This document shows, piece by piece, positions 43,396 to 49,861 of a stretch of 49,861 bases of DNA. How positions within the stretch are numbered: position 1 is the stretch's first letter; each line of letters begins with the position of its first letter. The position numbers and the translations under genes are program-made. The notes under the pieces were generated by a model. That model searched no databases. It was not told the origin of the DNA and saw only the letters and a program-made list of their open reading frames with translations. Source of the stretch: Streptomyces carpinensis (GTDB lineage Bacteria; Actinomycetota; Actinomycetes; Streptomycetales; Streptomycetaceae); contig NZ_MUBM01000201.1 of the NCBI RefSeq assembly GCF_002154505.1, positions 1 through 49,861 of the forward strand, written 5' to 3'.

Positions 43396-43451
43396 GGAGA
43401 GATGCTCCTCGAGTTGACGTAAAGGCACCCGGGCGAATGCCCGGCGCTGTG

Positions 43452-43479
43452 TCAACGCGTGGCACTTGTCAGGGTTGTG
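43452..43479 (-). promoter_or_regulatory. SigmaBldN-like promoter of the short chaplin gene
   Basis: Minus strand: -35 CACAAC (43474-43479), 16-base spacer, -10 CGTTGA (43452-43457), 57 bases upstream of the ATG. The recalled BldN consensus is CGTAAC-N16-CGTTGA (4/6 and 6/6 here). Confidence 0.45.
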
Positions 43480-44080
43480 CCGCCAAAGGAGTGATCTCGG
43501 TATCGGACCGGCTTCACGGCTCGGACACGCTCGTCCGGATCGCCGAGGTGGGACCGCTCGGCCAGTCATCGCGGACCTTTCGCCCATCCTTTCGGCAGGC
43601 GTGCGCCTTCTCCACCATGGAATCCGCACACATGCGCCTGTCGCCCAACCACACCGGGCCGAGGGTCCTGCCCCGTACCCCACCCGCGGCGCCCTGGATC
43701 GTGGTGCTTGGGATGTTGCAGGGGCCGGGGGCGCACCAGCACGTCACCGCGGTCGGGACACCCGGTATCCGTTCGGTGCCATGGCCGCGGAGATCGTCGT
43801 GGCCTCCTGAGCCGACGCCGCGGCCGGCGGCCCGTGGGCGTGGGGGAATCGCCATCGGCATCACCGTCACGGCCGCGCTGTCGCTGGCTGGGATGCGAGC
43901 GGCTCGTCGAACGGTCCGCACGGCGTGCCGATCCGGGTCCGGAACGTGCCGGCCGAGCCGAGCAGGCCGCTGAGCGCGGCGGTGTTCGCGACCGCGGCCG
44001 GGGAAGGCCCCGGAGCGGGGAGTTCCTGGAGTTCCTGTGCGGGATCCGAGGTGGTGTGGAACCACTGATCGACGGTACGC

Positions 44081-44132
44081 GTGAGCCGCCGTGCCCTGCC
44101 CCGTTATGGGGCGCTCGGGCACGGCGGCTCAC
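44081..44132. other. Long two-part hairpin in the 43.4-44.2 kb gap
   Basis: 15-bp perfect outer stem (GTGAGCCGCCGTGCC/GGCACGGCGGCTCAC) with an inner stem GCCCC-GTTAT-GGGGC. The gap 43480-44200 has no gene I can call; a minus-strand frame at about 43868-44060 has chromosomal codon use but no start codon. The hairpin may be the terminator of the sorted chaplin gene (minus). Confidence 0.6.
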
Positions 44133-44200
44133 GTCGGTACCGGCCATGCACGTCGCAATGGCCCACGGGCGGTCCGCCCAGGGGAAGCTGACGACAGGAC

Positions 44201-44860
44201 CTACCGGTTGAAGCCGATGGTCCGGCTGCGGCGGTAGAGGAATGCGCCACCCGCGATCAGGGCCGCACTGGCGGCCGAGGTCGCGATCATCGCCCCGGTG
44301 TTCCCGCTGCCGGTCTCAGCCATCTGCGGAGGCGTGCTGTGGTGCGCGGGCGGGGTGTGCTCGGTGGGCGGTGACGTCGGGCAGTCGCCGGATGGCTGGT
44401 CCCCGTACCCGTCCTCGTTCCCGTACCCGTCCTCGTCCCCAGACCCGCCCTGGTCGTCACAACTGGAGTCGGTCACTGCCGACGTCCTTGGCGTCGTGCT
44501 CGTCGTCGGCGTCGTGCTCGTCGGCGTCGTGCTCGTCGGCGTCGTGCTCGTCGGCGTCGTCGGTGGCGCGGTCACGGGCGTCGTCGGTGGCGTCGTCACC
44601 GTCGACGTCGTGCCGTCCGAGACGTTGCCGCACCTGTTGCCGAACGCCGGGTTGAGCGCGGCCGCGGCGTCGACGGTGTTGCCGCAGACGTTGACCGGCA
44701 CCTCGATCGGCGCCTGGACGGTGTTGCCGGACAGGACGCCGGCCGAGTTCTGGGCAACTCCGTCCGCCTGGGTGTCGGCGAAGGCGGCGCTGCCGTACAG
44801 GGACAGCACACTCGTCGCGGCGGCCGCCGCGAACACTCCCCTGCTCAGGGTCTGTCGCAA
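44201..44860 (-). CDS. Sortase-anchored chaplin with a single chaplin domain
   Basis: 219 residues from TTG 44860 (AGGAAG upstream). Signal peptide 1-28 (MRQTLSRGVFAAAAATSVLS). One chaplin domain (about 31-78, Cys59 and Cys77; GVLSGNTVQAPIEVPVNVCG), a Thr/Pro-rich stalk with TTPTS repeats (83-130), an acidic Gly/Tyr segment, then sorting signal MAETG (180-184), hydrophobic helix and RRSR tail. S. coelicolor ChpA-C carry two chaplin domains; this one has one. It should be linked to peptidoglycan by a class E sortase and anchor the chaplin layer. By position it corresponds to chpA (SCO2716). Confidence 0.88.
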   Translation of the reverse strand: MRQTLSRGVFAAAAATSVLSLYGSAAFADTQADGVAQNSAGVLSGNTVQAPIEVPVNVCGNTVDAAAALNPAFGNRCGNVSDGTTSTVTTPPTTPVTAPPTTPTSTTPTSTTPTSTTPTTSTTPRTSAVTDSSCDDQGGSGDEDGYGNEDGYGDQPSGDCPTSPPTEHTPPAHHSTPPQMAETGSGNTGAMIATSAASAALIAGGAFLYRRSRTIGFNR

Positions 44861-44920
44861 TCTAGTTGTCTTCCTGCTCGAAGCTGCTCGAAGCCGCTTG
44901 AGGAACGTGGCGATGTGGCA

Positions 44921-44963
44921 GGGCCGGCCTCGGGTCGTGAGGTTCGACGTCCGAGGCCGGCCC
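44921..44963 (-). terminator. Terminator of the short chaplin gene at 44998
   Basis: Perfect 13-bp stem GGGCCGGCCTCGG/CCGAGGCCGGCCC with a 17-base loop. Confidence 0.8.
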
Positions 44964-44997
44964 AGACACAGCCGGGGTGGCTGGTGCGCCCGTGCGC

Positions 44998-45225
44998 TCA
45001 GGCGTTGGCGCAGGTGTGGCCGAACGCCGGGTTCAGCAGACCGATGACGTCGACGGTGTTGCCGCACAGGTTGATCGGGGCGTGGAGCGGGATCTGGATG
45101 GTGTTGCCCGAGATCACGCCCGCGGAGTCGGCGGAGCCGCCCGTGGCCCCGGAGTTGGCGAAGGCAGGGCCCGCCACGCCCAGAGCCAGGACGGCGCCCG
45201 TCACGACAGCAACGCTCTTCTTCAT
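44998..45225 (-). CDS. chpD: Short chaplin
   Basis: 75 residues from ATG 45225. Signal peptide MKKSVAVVTGAVLALGVAGP, cleavage after FAN region; chaplin domain GVISGNTIQIPLHAPINLCG and NTVDVIGLLNPAFGHTC. Secreted amyloid-forming surfactant of the aerial hyphae. It lies directly downstream of rdlA in the same orientation, with a terminator between them, matching S. coelicolor chpD (SCO2717). Confidence 0.9.
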   Translation of the reverse strand: MKKSVAVVTGAVLALGVAGPAFANSGATGGSADSAGVISGNTIQIPLHAPINLCGNTVDVIGLLNPAFGHTCANA

Positions 45226-45417
45226 GAAAGGTCCCTTCTGGGGTCGTATTCCCCAATGACGGCCAGAAACCGAGTGAGCACGACCTGGGCGGTCGCGGCA
45301 CTGACGAGGAATAGACACAATGGAAAACGACGGAAAACGAGTCGCCCGACAATTCACTCGATTGTGCCGCGCGCCATACGCGTCGGCCTCGACCGCTCGG
45401 GCGAAAAGAGTTCCCGG

Positions 45418-45460
45418 AAAAACCCGGGCAGCCCGCGATCGGAGCAGCGGACTGCCCGGG
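45418..45460 (-). terminator. Intrinsic terminator of rdlA
   Basis: 9-bp stem CCCGGGCAG/CTGCCCGGG with a 20-base loop and, on the minus strand, a following TTTTT tract. Confidence 0.9.
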
Positions 45461-45475
45461 CCGGCCGGAATCGGC

Positions 45476-45877
45476 TCAGCTTCCCTCGCTGTTGGACGAG
45501 AGGAGCGCCACGTTGCCCAGGACGTTGTCCAGCGCACCGTCCCGCTTGGCCTGGGTGGAGTTCTCGGCGCACTGCTGGTGCTCCTGGTCCGACAGGACCG
45601 GGATGTCCTCGGCCACGACGCCGATGAGGGCGGCGACGCCGGCGTCGACGTTCTGAACCCCCACGCACGGCTTGTTGAGCGACCCCTGGACCAGTGAGAG
45701 CTGCGGGCTCATGCTGCCGTTCGTCGCCGAGTTGCCGAACGACGACGAAGTGTTGGAGCCGTTCGTGACGGACGGTCCGCTGTCGTTGTCGATGGCAAGC
45801 GCCGTGGGAGCTGCCGCCACTGACATTCCCACGACAGAAGCGGCGGCCGCAACGGCGACCATTGCCTTCTTGAGCAC
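45476..45877 (-). CDS. rdlA: Rodlin
   Basis: 133 residues from GTG 45877 (GAAAGGAACGC). Signal peptide 1-29 (MLKKAMVAVAAAASVVGMSV, ends ALA). Mature rodlin: FGNSATNGSMSPQLSLVQGS, LNKPC, EDIPVLSDQEHQQCAENSTQ and AKRDGALDNVLGN. Rodlins line up chaplin fibrils into the paired rodlets on aerial hyphae and spores. It is divergent from rdlB; the two mature proteins are clearly paralogous. Confidence 0.95.
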   Translation of the reverse strand: MLKKAMVAVAAAASVVGMSVAAAPTALAIDNDSGPSVTNGSNTSSSFGNSATNGSMSPQLSLVQGSLNKPCVGVQNVDAGVAALIGVVAEDIPVLSDQEHQQCAENSTQAKRDGALDNVLGNVALLSSNSEGS

Positions 45878-45921
45878 TACGCGTTCCTTTCCTCGTAGCG
45901 ACGCATGCCCTACGGCCTCAT

Positions 45922-45949
45922 TCAACACGAGCCTTCAGGTTTGGTTGCG
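45922..45949 (-). promoter_or_regulatory. SigmaBldN-like promoter of rdlA
   Basis: Minus strand: -35 CGCAAC (45944-45949), exactly 16-base spacer, -10 TGTTGA (45922-45927); each hexamer matches the recalled BldN consensus at 5 of 6 positions. Confidence 0.55.
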
Positions 45950-46053
45950 GATATTCACCCGGTTGGCTCGCGTCGCGGCCGGAAGTCCCCGAAAATCGGG
46001 AATCCCGGAAAACACACAAGCACTTCGCCGCATCCGCCGTGGGGGTGAACGGG

Positions 46054-46081
46054 AGAAACCAGGCCGCCGTCGAGCAGTTGA
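46054..46081 (+). promoter_or_regulatory. SigmaBldN-like promoter of rdlB
   Basis: -35 AGAAAC (46054-46059), 16-base spacer, -10 AGTTGA (46076-46081), 45 bases before the GTG; 4/6 and 5/6 to the recalled consensus. Confidence 0.45.
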
Positions 46082-46126
46082 CCAGAACGCTCCGGTGGAC
46101 GGGGTTTCCTCAGAAAGGATCGCTCA

Positions 46127-46522
46127 GTGATCAAGAAGATTGTTGCCACCGCGGCCATCGCCGCCTCCGCCTTCGGTGCCACGGCCGCCGCGGCTCCGCA
46201 GGCCCTGGCGATCAACAACGACGGCGGGCCGACCGCCGACAACGCCAGGGGCGCGTGGCAGAGCTTCGGCAACTCGACCACGTACGGGACCATGAGCCCT
46301 CAGCTGGCGCTCATCCAGGGCTCGTTCAACAAGCCGTGCATCGCCGTGAGCGACCTGCCCATCGGCGCCGCCCTGCTCGGTGTCACGGCCCAGGACATCC
46401 CGATCCTGTCGGACGACCTGAACCAGCAGTGCGCCGAGAACTCCACCCAGGCCAAGCGGGACGGCGCGCTGGCCCACCTGCTGGAGAACGTCTCGCTGCT
46501 GTCCCGGAGTTCCGGGAACTGA
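46127..46522 (+). CDS. rdlB: Rodlin
   Basis: 131 residues from GTG 46127 (AAAGGA, 8 bases). Signal peptide MIKKIVATAAIAASAFGATA to ALA. Mature part FGNSTTYGTMSPQLALIQGS, FNKPC, AQDIPILSDDLNQQCAENST and AKRDGALAHLLENVSLL, parallel to RdlA. It is required with RdlA for the rodlet pattern; amyloid formation has been ascribed to RdlB. Divergent from rdlA with a 249-base shared promoter region. Confidence 0.95.
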   Translation: MIKKIVATAAIAASAFGATAAAAPQALAINNDGGPTADNARGAWQSFGNSTTYGTMSPQLALIQGSFNKPCIAVSDLPIGAALLGVTAQDIPILSDDLNQQCAENSTQAKRDGALAHLLENVSLLSRSSGN

Positions 46523-46538
46523 CCGCGGTCGACACGGA

Positions 46539-46569
46539 AGCGGGCCGCCGAGTCCCTCGGCGGCCCGCT
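46539..46569. terminator. Bidirectional terminator between rdlB and the ABC permease
   Basis: Perfect 13-bp stem AGCGGGCCGCCGA/TCGGCGGCCCGCT with a 5-base loop, between two convergent genes. Confidence 0.9.
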
Positions 46570-46593
46570 CCGCGTTGCTCCCCCGCGACGCTC

Positions 46594-47454
46594 CTACGAC
46601 ACCACGTCCTTGCGGGCGAACCCGCGGAAGGCCAGGGCGAAGAGGACCAGCGCGTAGCTGACGGAGACCGCCGTGCCCTGGATCATCCCCGACCACTCGG
46701 GGTGCGGCTGCACGGCGTCGGCCCAGGCGAACTGCCAGTGCGCGGGCAGGAAGTCGCGCCAGTGCCCGAGGGCCGTGACGGCGTCCAGGACGTTGCCGAC
46801 GATGGTCAGTCCGACCGCGCCGCCCACGGCGCCCAGCGGCGCGTCCGTCTTGGTGGAGAGCCAGAACGCCAGTCCCGCGGTGACCAGTTGGGACACGAAG
46901 ACGTACGCCACGACCACCAGCAGCCGCTGCGCGGCGGTCCCCGCGTCGAGCGCGCCGCCGGTGGGGATCTGCAGGGGGCCCCAGCCGTAGGCGGCCGTGC
47001 CGACGGCGAGGGCGACCAGCGGCAGCAGCACCATGGCGGCCAGGCTCAGCCCCAGCCCGACGACCAGCTTGGACCACAGCAGCCGGGCCCTGGGCACGGG
47101 CGCGGCGAGCAGATAGCGCAGGGAGGACCAGTTGGCCTCCGAGGCGACCGTGTCCCCGCAGAACAGCGCCACCGGGATCACCAGCAGGAAGCCCGCCGAC
47201 ACGAACAGGTTCACCGCGGCGAAGTTGGCGCCGGAGGCGGTGGCCGTGTCCATCAGCGTCACCTGGTTGTTGCGGCCGCCCGGATCGCCGCCGATGGCGA
47301 AGGCGGCCACCAGGACGAACGGCAGGACGGCCAGGATCCCGCCCATGATCAGCGTGCGGCGCCGCTTCAGCTGCCGCACCAGCTCCACCCGCAGCGGCAG
47401 GGTGCGGCCCGCCCGGTAACCGATGGCCGTCTCGGCGACGACGGACGTGCTCAT
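46594..47454 (-). CDS. ABC transporter permease (ABC-2 type)
   Basis: 286 residues from ATG 47454, overlapping the stop of the upstream fusion gene (ATGA). About six hydrophobic helices: RRTLIMGGILAVLPFVLVAA, FVSAGFLLVIPVALFCGDTV, LVVGLGLSLAAMVLLPLVAL, VYVFVSQLVTAGLAFWL-type, GLTIVGNVLDAVTAL and YALVLFALAFRGFARKDVV. EANWSSLRYLLAAPVPRARL is the ABC-2 cytoplasmic motif. It forms one transporter with the ATPase half of the neighbouring fusion protein; the substrate is unknown. Confidence 0.9.
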   Translation of the reverse strand: MSTSVVAETAIGYRAGRTLPLRVELVRQLKRRRTLIMGGILAVLPFVLVAAFAIGGDPGGRNNQVTLMDTATASGANFAAVNLFVSAGFLLVIPVALFCGDTVASEANWSSLRYLLAAPVPRARLLWSKLVVGLGLSLAAMVLLPLVALAVGTAAYGWGPLQIPTGGALDAGTAAQRLLVVVAYVFVSQLVTAGLAFWLSTKTDAPLGAVGGAVGLTIVGNVLDAVTALGHWRDFLPAHWQFAWADAVQPHPEWSGMIQGTAVSVSYALVLFALAFRGFARKDVVS

Positions 47455-49861
47455 GCGGAACCTCCGATCAGAGTGAGGAAGGCGTCCTCCAGGCGGCGGT
47501 GCGGTCCGACCGAGGCGACCGGCACCTCCAGCCGCACCAGTTCCACGACCAGGCGCTCGGCGGTGCCGCCGGGCTCCAGCCGGACCAGCAGACCGCCCTC
47601 GGCGCGGACGGCGGAGGCGACGCCCGGTAGTGCCGACACCTTCTCGGCCACGGGCTCGTCCACGGGCGTGGCGGTGCCGACCAGCAGGGTGTCCCCGGAG
47701 CCGACGATCTCGTCCACCGGGCCCGCCTGCACCAGCCGCCCCCGGTCCATGACGACCAGGTGCGTGCACGACTGCTCGACCTCGGCCAGCAGATGGCTGG
47801 AGACGATCACCGTGCGCCCGCCGGCCGCGTACCGGATCATCACCTCGCGCATCTCGCGGATCTGGGGCGGGTCCAGGCCGTTGGTCGGCTCGTCGAGGAT
47901 CAGCAGGTCGGGCAGGCCGAGCATGGCCTGGGCGATGGCCAGCCGCTGGCGCATGCCCTGGGAGTAGGTGCGCACCGCGCGGGCCAGCGCGTCACCGAGC
48001 CCGGCGATCTCCAGGGCCTCGTCGAGGTGGGCGTCCTCGGGTGGGCGGCCGGTGGCCCGCCAGTACAGCTCGAGGTTCTCCCGGCCGGACAGGTGCGGCA
48101 GGAAGCCCGCGCCCTCGACGAAGGCGCCGACCCGGGACAGCACGGGCGCGCCGGGCCGGATCGCGTGGCCGAAGACGCGGATCTCCCCGCCGTCCGGCCG
48201 GATCAGGCCCATCAGCATGCGCAGGGTGGTGGTCTTTCCGGCGCCGTTCGGCCCGAGCAGACCGAGCACCTGGCCCTGCTCCACTCGGAAGGACACGTCC
48301 CGCACCGCGTACCGGTCGGCTGACCGGGCGTAGCGCTTGCTCAGGCCGGTGATCTGGAGCGGGACGTCGGCCAGGTCCGGATCGGGGGCCGGTCCGGCCG
48401 TACGGCGGCGGGCGGTCAGCAGCAGCGCCAGCGCGGTCAGCGCGCCCGCGGCCGGCAGCCACCACACCCAGGCGGGCAGCGGCGCCGCGCCGGTGGTCAC
48501 GCCGGGGGCGGTGGGCACCTTCAGGTCGCTCTTCAGGGAAACGGTGTACGTGGCCGGGGCGGCCGGGGAGGCGTAGCCGAGGTCGGTGGAGGCGAGGACC
48601 AGGCGGAGCCGGTGGCCCTTCTGCACCTCGTGGTCGATCGCCGGGAGGGTGAGGGTGACGTCCTTGCCTGCCCGGGCGCCCGCGACGCGCACCGGGTCCA
48701 CCAGCTGAGCGGGCAGCACCGGCCGCGCCCGGCCCGGTCCGACGTCGTACAGCTTCGCGAAGAGCACGGCGTCGTCGCTGGTGGACGTGGTGTGGACGGT
48801 CACCGTCGGCGATCCGGTGATCCGCAGATCGCTGCCGACCGGCGCGGACTGGAAGCTCGCGTACTGGCCGGGGAAGTCCAGGGACACGCCGACGCCGAGC
48901 GCGGAGAGCTGGGCGAGCCCGCCGCCCGAGCCGCCGAGGCCGGGCAGCGAGGAGACGGCGGGCGGGTTCGCGCCGGCCGGGTTCTGGAACCGCTGCTCGC
49001 GTCCGGTCAGGGCGACGGTCCGCTGCCCGCTCGCCAGCCCCGGATAGGTGCTCGCGCTCGCGCCCCGCTGCACGGCCGCGCCGTCGGTGGAGTCGACGCC
49101 CGAGGTGCGGGTGACGCGGAAGGCCGGGCCGGTGTCGGTGCCCTTGTCCCCCTTGAGGTACCGGTCGAACCAGGTCTTCACGCGTGCCTGGATCCGGTCG
49201 CTCTCCAGGTCGCCGCCGTCGTGCCCGCCCGCGATCCAGTCCACGTCCACGGCTGCGCCGTGCGCCCGGATCGCCCGGGCGGCGGCGTCGGCCTGGCCCA
49301 GCGGAAAGAGCGAGTCGGACTGCCCCTGTACCAGCAGCGTGGGCACCTTGATCCGGTCGGCCACGGCGGACGGTGAACGCGCCTGGAGCATCCTGCGGGC
49401 CTCGGCGTCCGGCTTCCCGGACTCGGCGACCCGCTCGTACATCCGGCACAGCTCGGGCTCGAACCTCGCGCAGCCGCCACCGGAGTTGATGAAGACGCCG
49501 GCCCAGAGCTTCTTGAAGACGCCGTTCGGGAACAGGGCGTCGGCGAGGTTCCAGTACGTGATCGCCGGGGCGATGGCGTCCACCCGGTGGTCGTACCCGG
49601 CGGCGAGCAGGGAGATCGCGCCGCCGTAGGAGGCGCCGGCCACGCCGACGCGCGGGTCGCCGGGCCGGTCGAGCAGGACGTGGGGCTGCCGGGCCAGCCA
49701 GTCGATCAGCTTCGAGACGTCGGCGACCTCGCCCTTGGGGTCGTTGAGCCCGATCTTGCCGGTGGACCTGCCGAAGCCGCGGGCGGACCAGGTGAGCACC
49801 GCGTACCCGTCCTCGGCGAGGCCCTCGGCCTGGCGGCGTACGTCGTCCTTGCTGCCGCCGA
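47451..49861 (-). CDS. S15-type alpha/beta hydrolase fused to an ABC ATPase (5' partial)
   Basis: At least 803 codons; the frame is open to the window edge (49799 is only the first internal start). Hydrolase part: nucleophile GASYGGAIS, acid in VQGQSDSLFPLGQ, His in WIAGGHDGGDLES, followed by the jelly-roll domain of X-Pro dipeptidyl-peptidase/CocE enzymes (LRITGSPTVTVHTTSTSDDA). A membrane helix (PAWVWWLPAAGALTALALLL) and basic RRRT lead into an ABC-2 ATPase: LLGPNGAGKTTT, YSQGMRQRLAIAQAM, LLILDEPTNGLDP, VIVSSHLLAEVE. So a presumably external hydrolase is linked through one membrane span to a cytoplasmic ATPase whose permease is the next gene. Confidence 0.9.
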   Translation of the reverse strand, partial: GGSKDDVRRQAEGLAEDGYAVLTWSARGFGRSTGKIGLNDPKGEVADVSKLIDWLARQPHVLLDRPGDPRVGVAGASYGGAISLLAAGYDHRVDAIAPAITYWNLADALFPNGVFKKLWAGVFINSGGGCARFEPELCRMYERVAESGKPDAEARRMLQARSPSAVADRIKVPTLLVQGQSDSLFPLGQADAAARAIRAHGAAVDVDWIAGGHDGGDLESDRIQARVKTWFDRYLKGDKGTDTGPAFRVTRTSGVDSTDGAAVQRGASASTYPGLASGQRTVALTGREQRFQNPAGANPPAVSSLPGLGGSGGGLAQLSALGVGVSLDFPGQYASFQSAPVGSDLRITGSPTVTVHTTSTSDDAVLFAKLYDVGPGRARPVLPAQLVDPVRVAGARAGKDVTLTLPAIDHEVQKGHRLRLVLASTDLGYASPAAPATYTVSLKSDLKVPTAPGVTTGAAPLPAWVWWLPAAGALTALALLLTARRRTAGPAPDPDLADVPLQITGLSKRYARSADRYAVRDVSFRVEQGQVLGLLGPNGAGKTTTLRMLMGLIRPDGGEIRVFGHAIRPGAPVLSRVGAFVEGAGFLPHLSGRENLELYWRATGRPPEDAHLDEALEIAGLGDALARAVRTYSQGMRQRLAIAQAMLGLPDLLILDEPTNGLDPPQIREMREVMIRYAAGGRTVIVSSHLLAEVEQSCTHLVVMDRGRLVQAGPVDEIVGSGDTLLVGTATPVDEPVAEKVSALPGVASAVRAEGGLLVRLEPGGTAERLVVELVRLEVPVASVGPHRRLEDAFLTLIGGSA

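Noticed and set aside
43868..44060. Minus-strand open frame with chromosomal codon bias (LSGLLGSAGTFRTRIGTPCG)
   Set aside because: No start codon or ribosome site between the hairpin at 44081 and the frame; possibly a gene fragment, but not enough to call.
44481..44600. Tandem GTCGTGCTCGTCGGC repeats as a possible CRISPR or iteron array
   Set aside because: They encode the Thr/Pro stalk of the sorted chaplin in frame; no spacers.

Overview
The window is chromosomal DNA from a Streptomyces species or a very close relative. The evidence is very high GC with C/G in most third codon positions, chaplins, a divergent rodlin pair, a melanin operon, and an integrative element of the actinomycete (AICE) type in a tRNA gene. 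From memory, the order ssb - GTPase pair - ... - melC2/melC1 - chaplins - rodlins matches the core of the S. coelicolor chromosome around SCO2683-SCO2719, interrupted here by acquired DNA.

Layout. 1-5.5 kb: an FtsX/MacB-type ABC exporter (two large permeases, one ATPase) with a tiny Arg-rich ORF wedged between permease and ATPase. 5.6-8.5 kb (minus): a translation factor of the EttA family, a hotdog thioesterase and a conserved protein in one operon. 8.6-12.4 kb: small remnants, an MFS exporter, and a sortase-anchored surface protein with a thioester (TQXA) domain. 12.7-17.6 kb (minus): a sporulation-type operon of two dynamin-like GTPases followed by a second SSB protein.

17.9-26.75 kb: an 8.8-kb decayed AICE in tRNA-Arg(UCU). 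It is bounded by a 39-bp direct repeat and carries intact integrase and excisionase, a replication-initiator stump, two Nudix hydrolases, and cargo (an exported FAD oxidoreductase, an Imm10-like protein, small membrane proteins). 26.75-36.9 kb: a second patchwork with an integrase remnant, several decayed genes, single-domain proteins of the immunity or unknown-function type (DUF4265, YxiG-like, DUF1963, DUF1062, DUF6416), small stress proteins, an F420-type oxidoreductase, and a remarkable secreted protein made of four different short-period repeat arrays. Several short dispersed repeats link these two regions.

37.0-46.6 kb: an alkylsulfatase, then the aerial-hypha surface cluster: a tyrosinase and its copper chaperone, a chaplin remnant beside them, small secreted proteins, two short chaplins, a sortase-anchored chaplin and the divergent rodlins. 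Three promoters resemble the SigmaBldN consensus. 46.6-49.9 kb (minus): an ABC permease coupled to an unusual fusion of an S15-type peptidase/esterase with an ABC ATPase, cut by the window edge.

All assignments come from reading the sequence and from memory of families; no database search was run.
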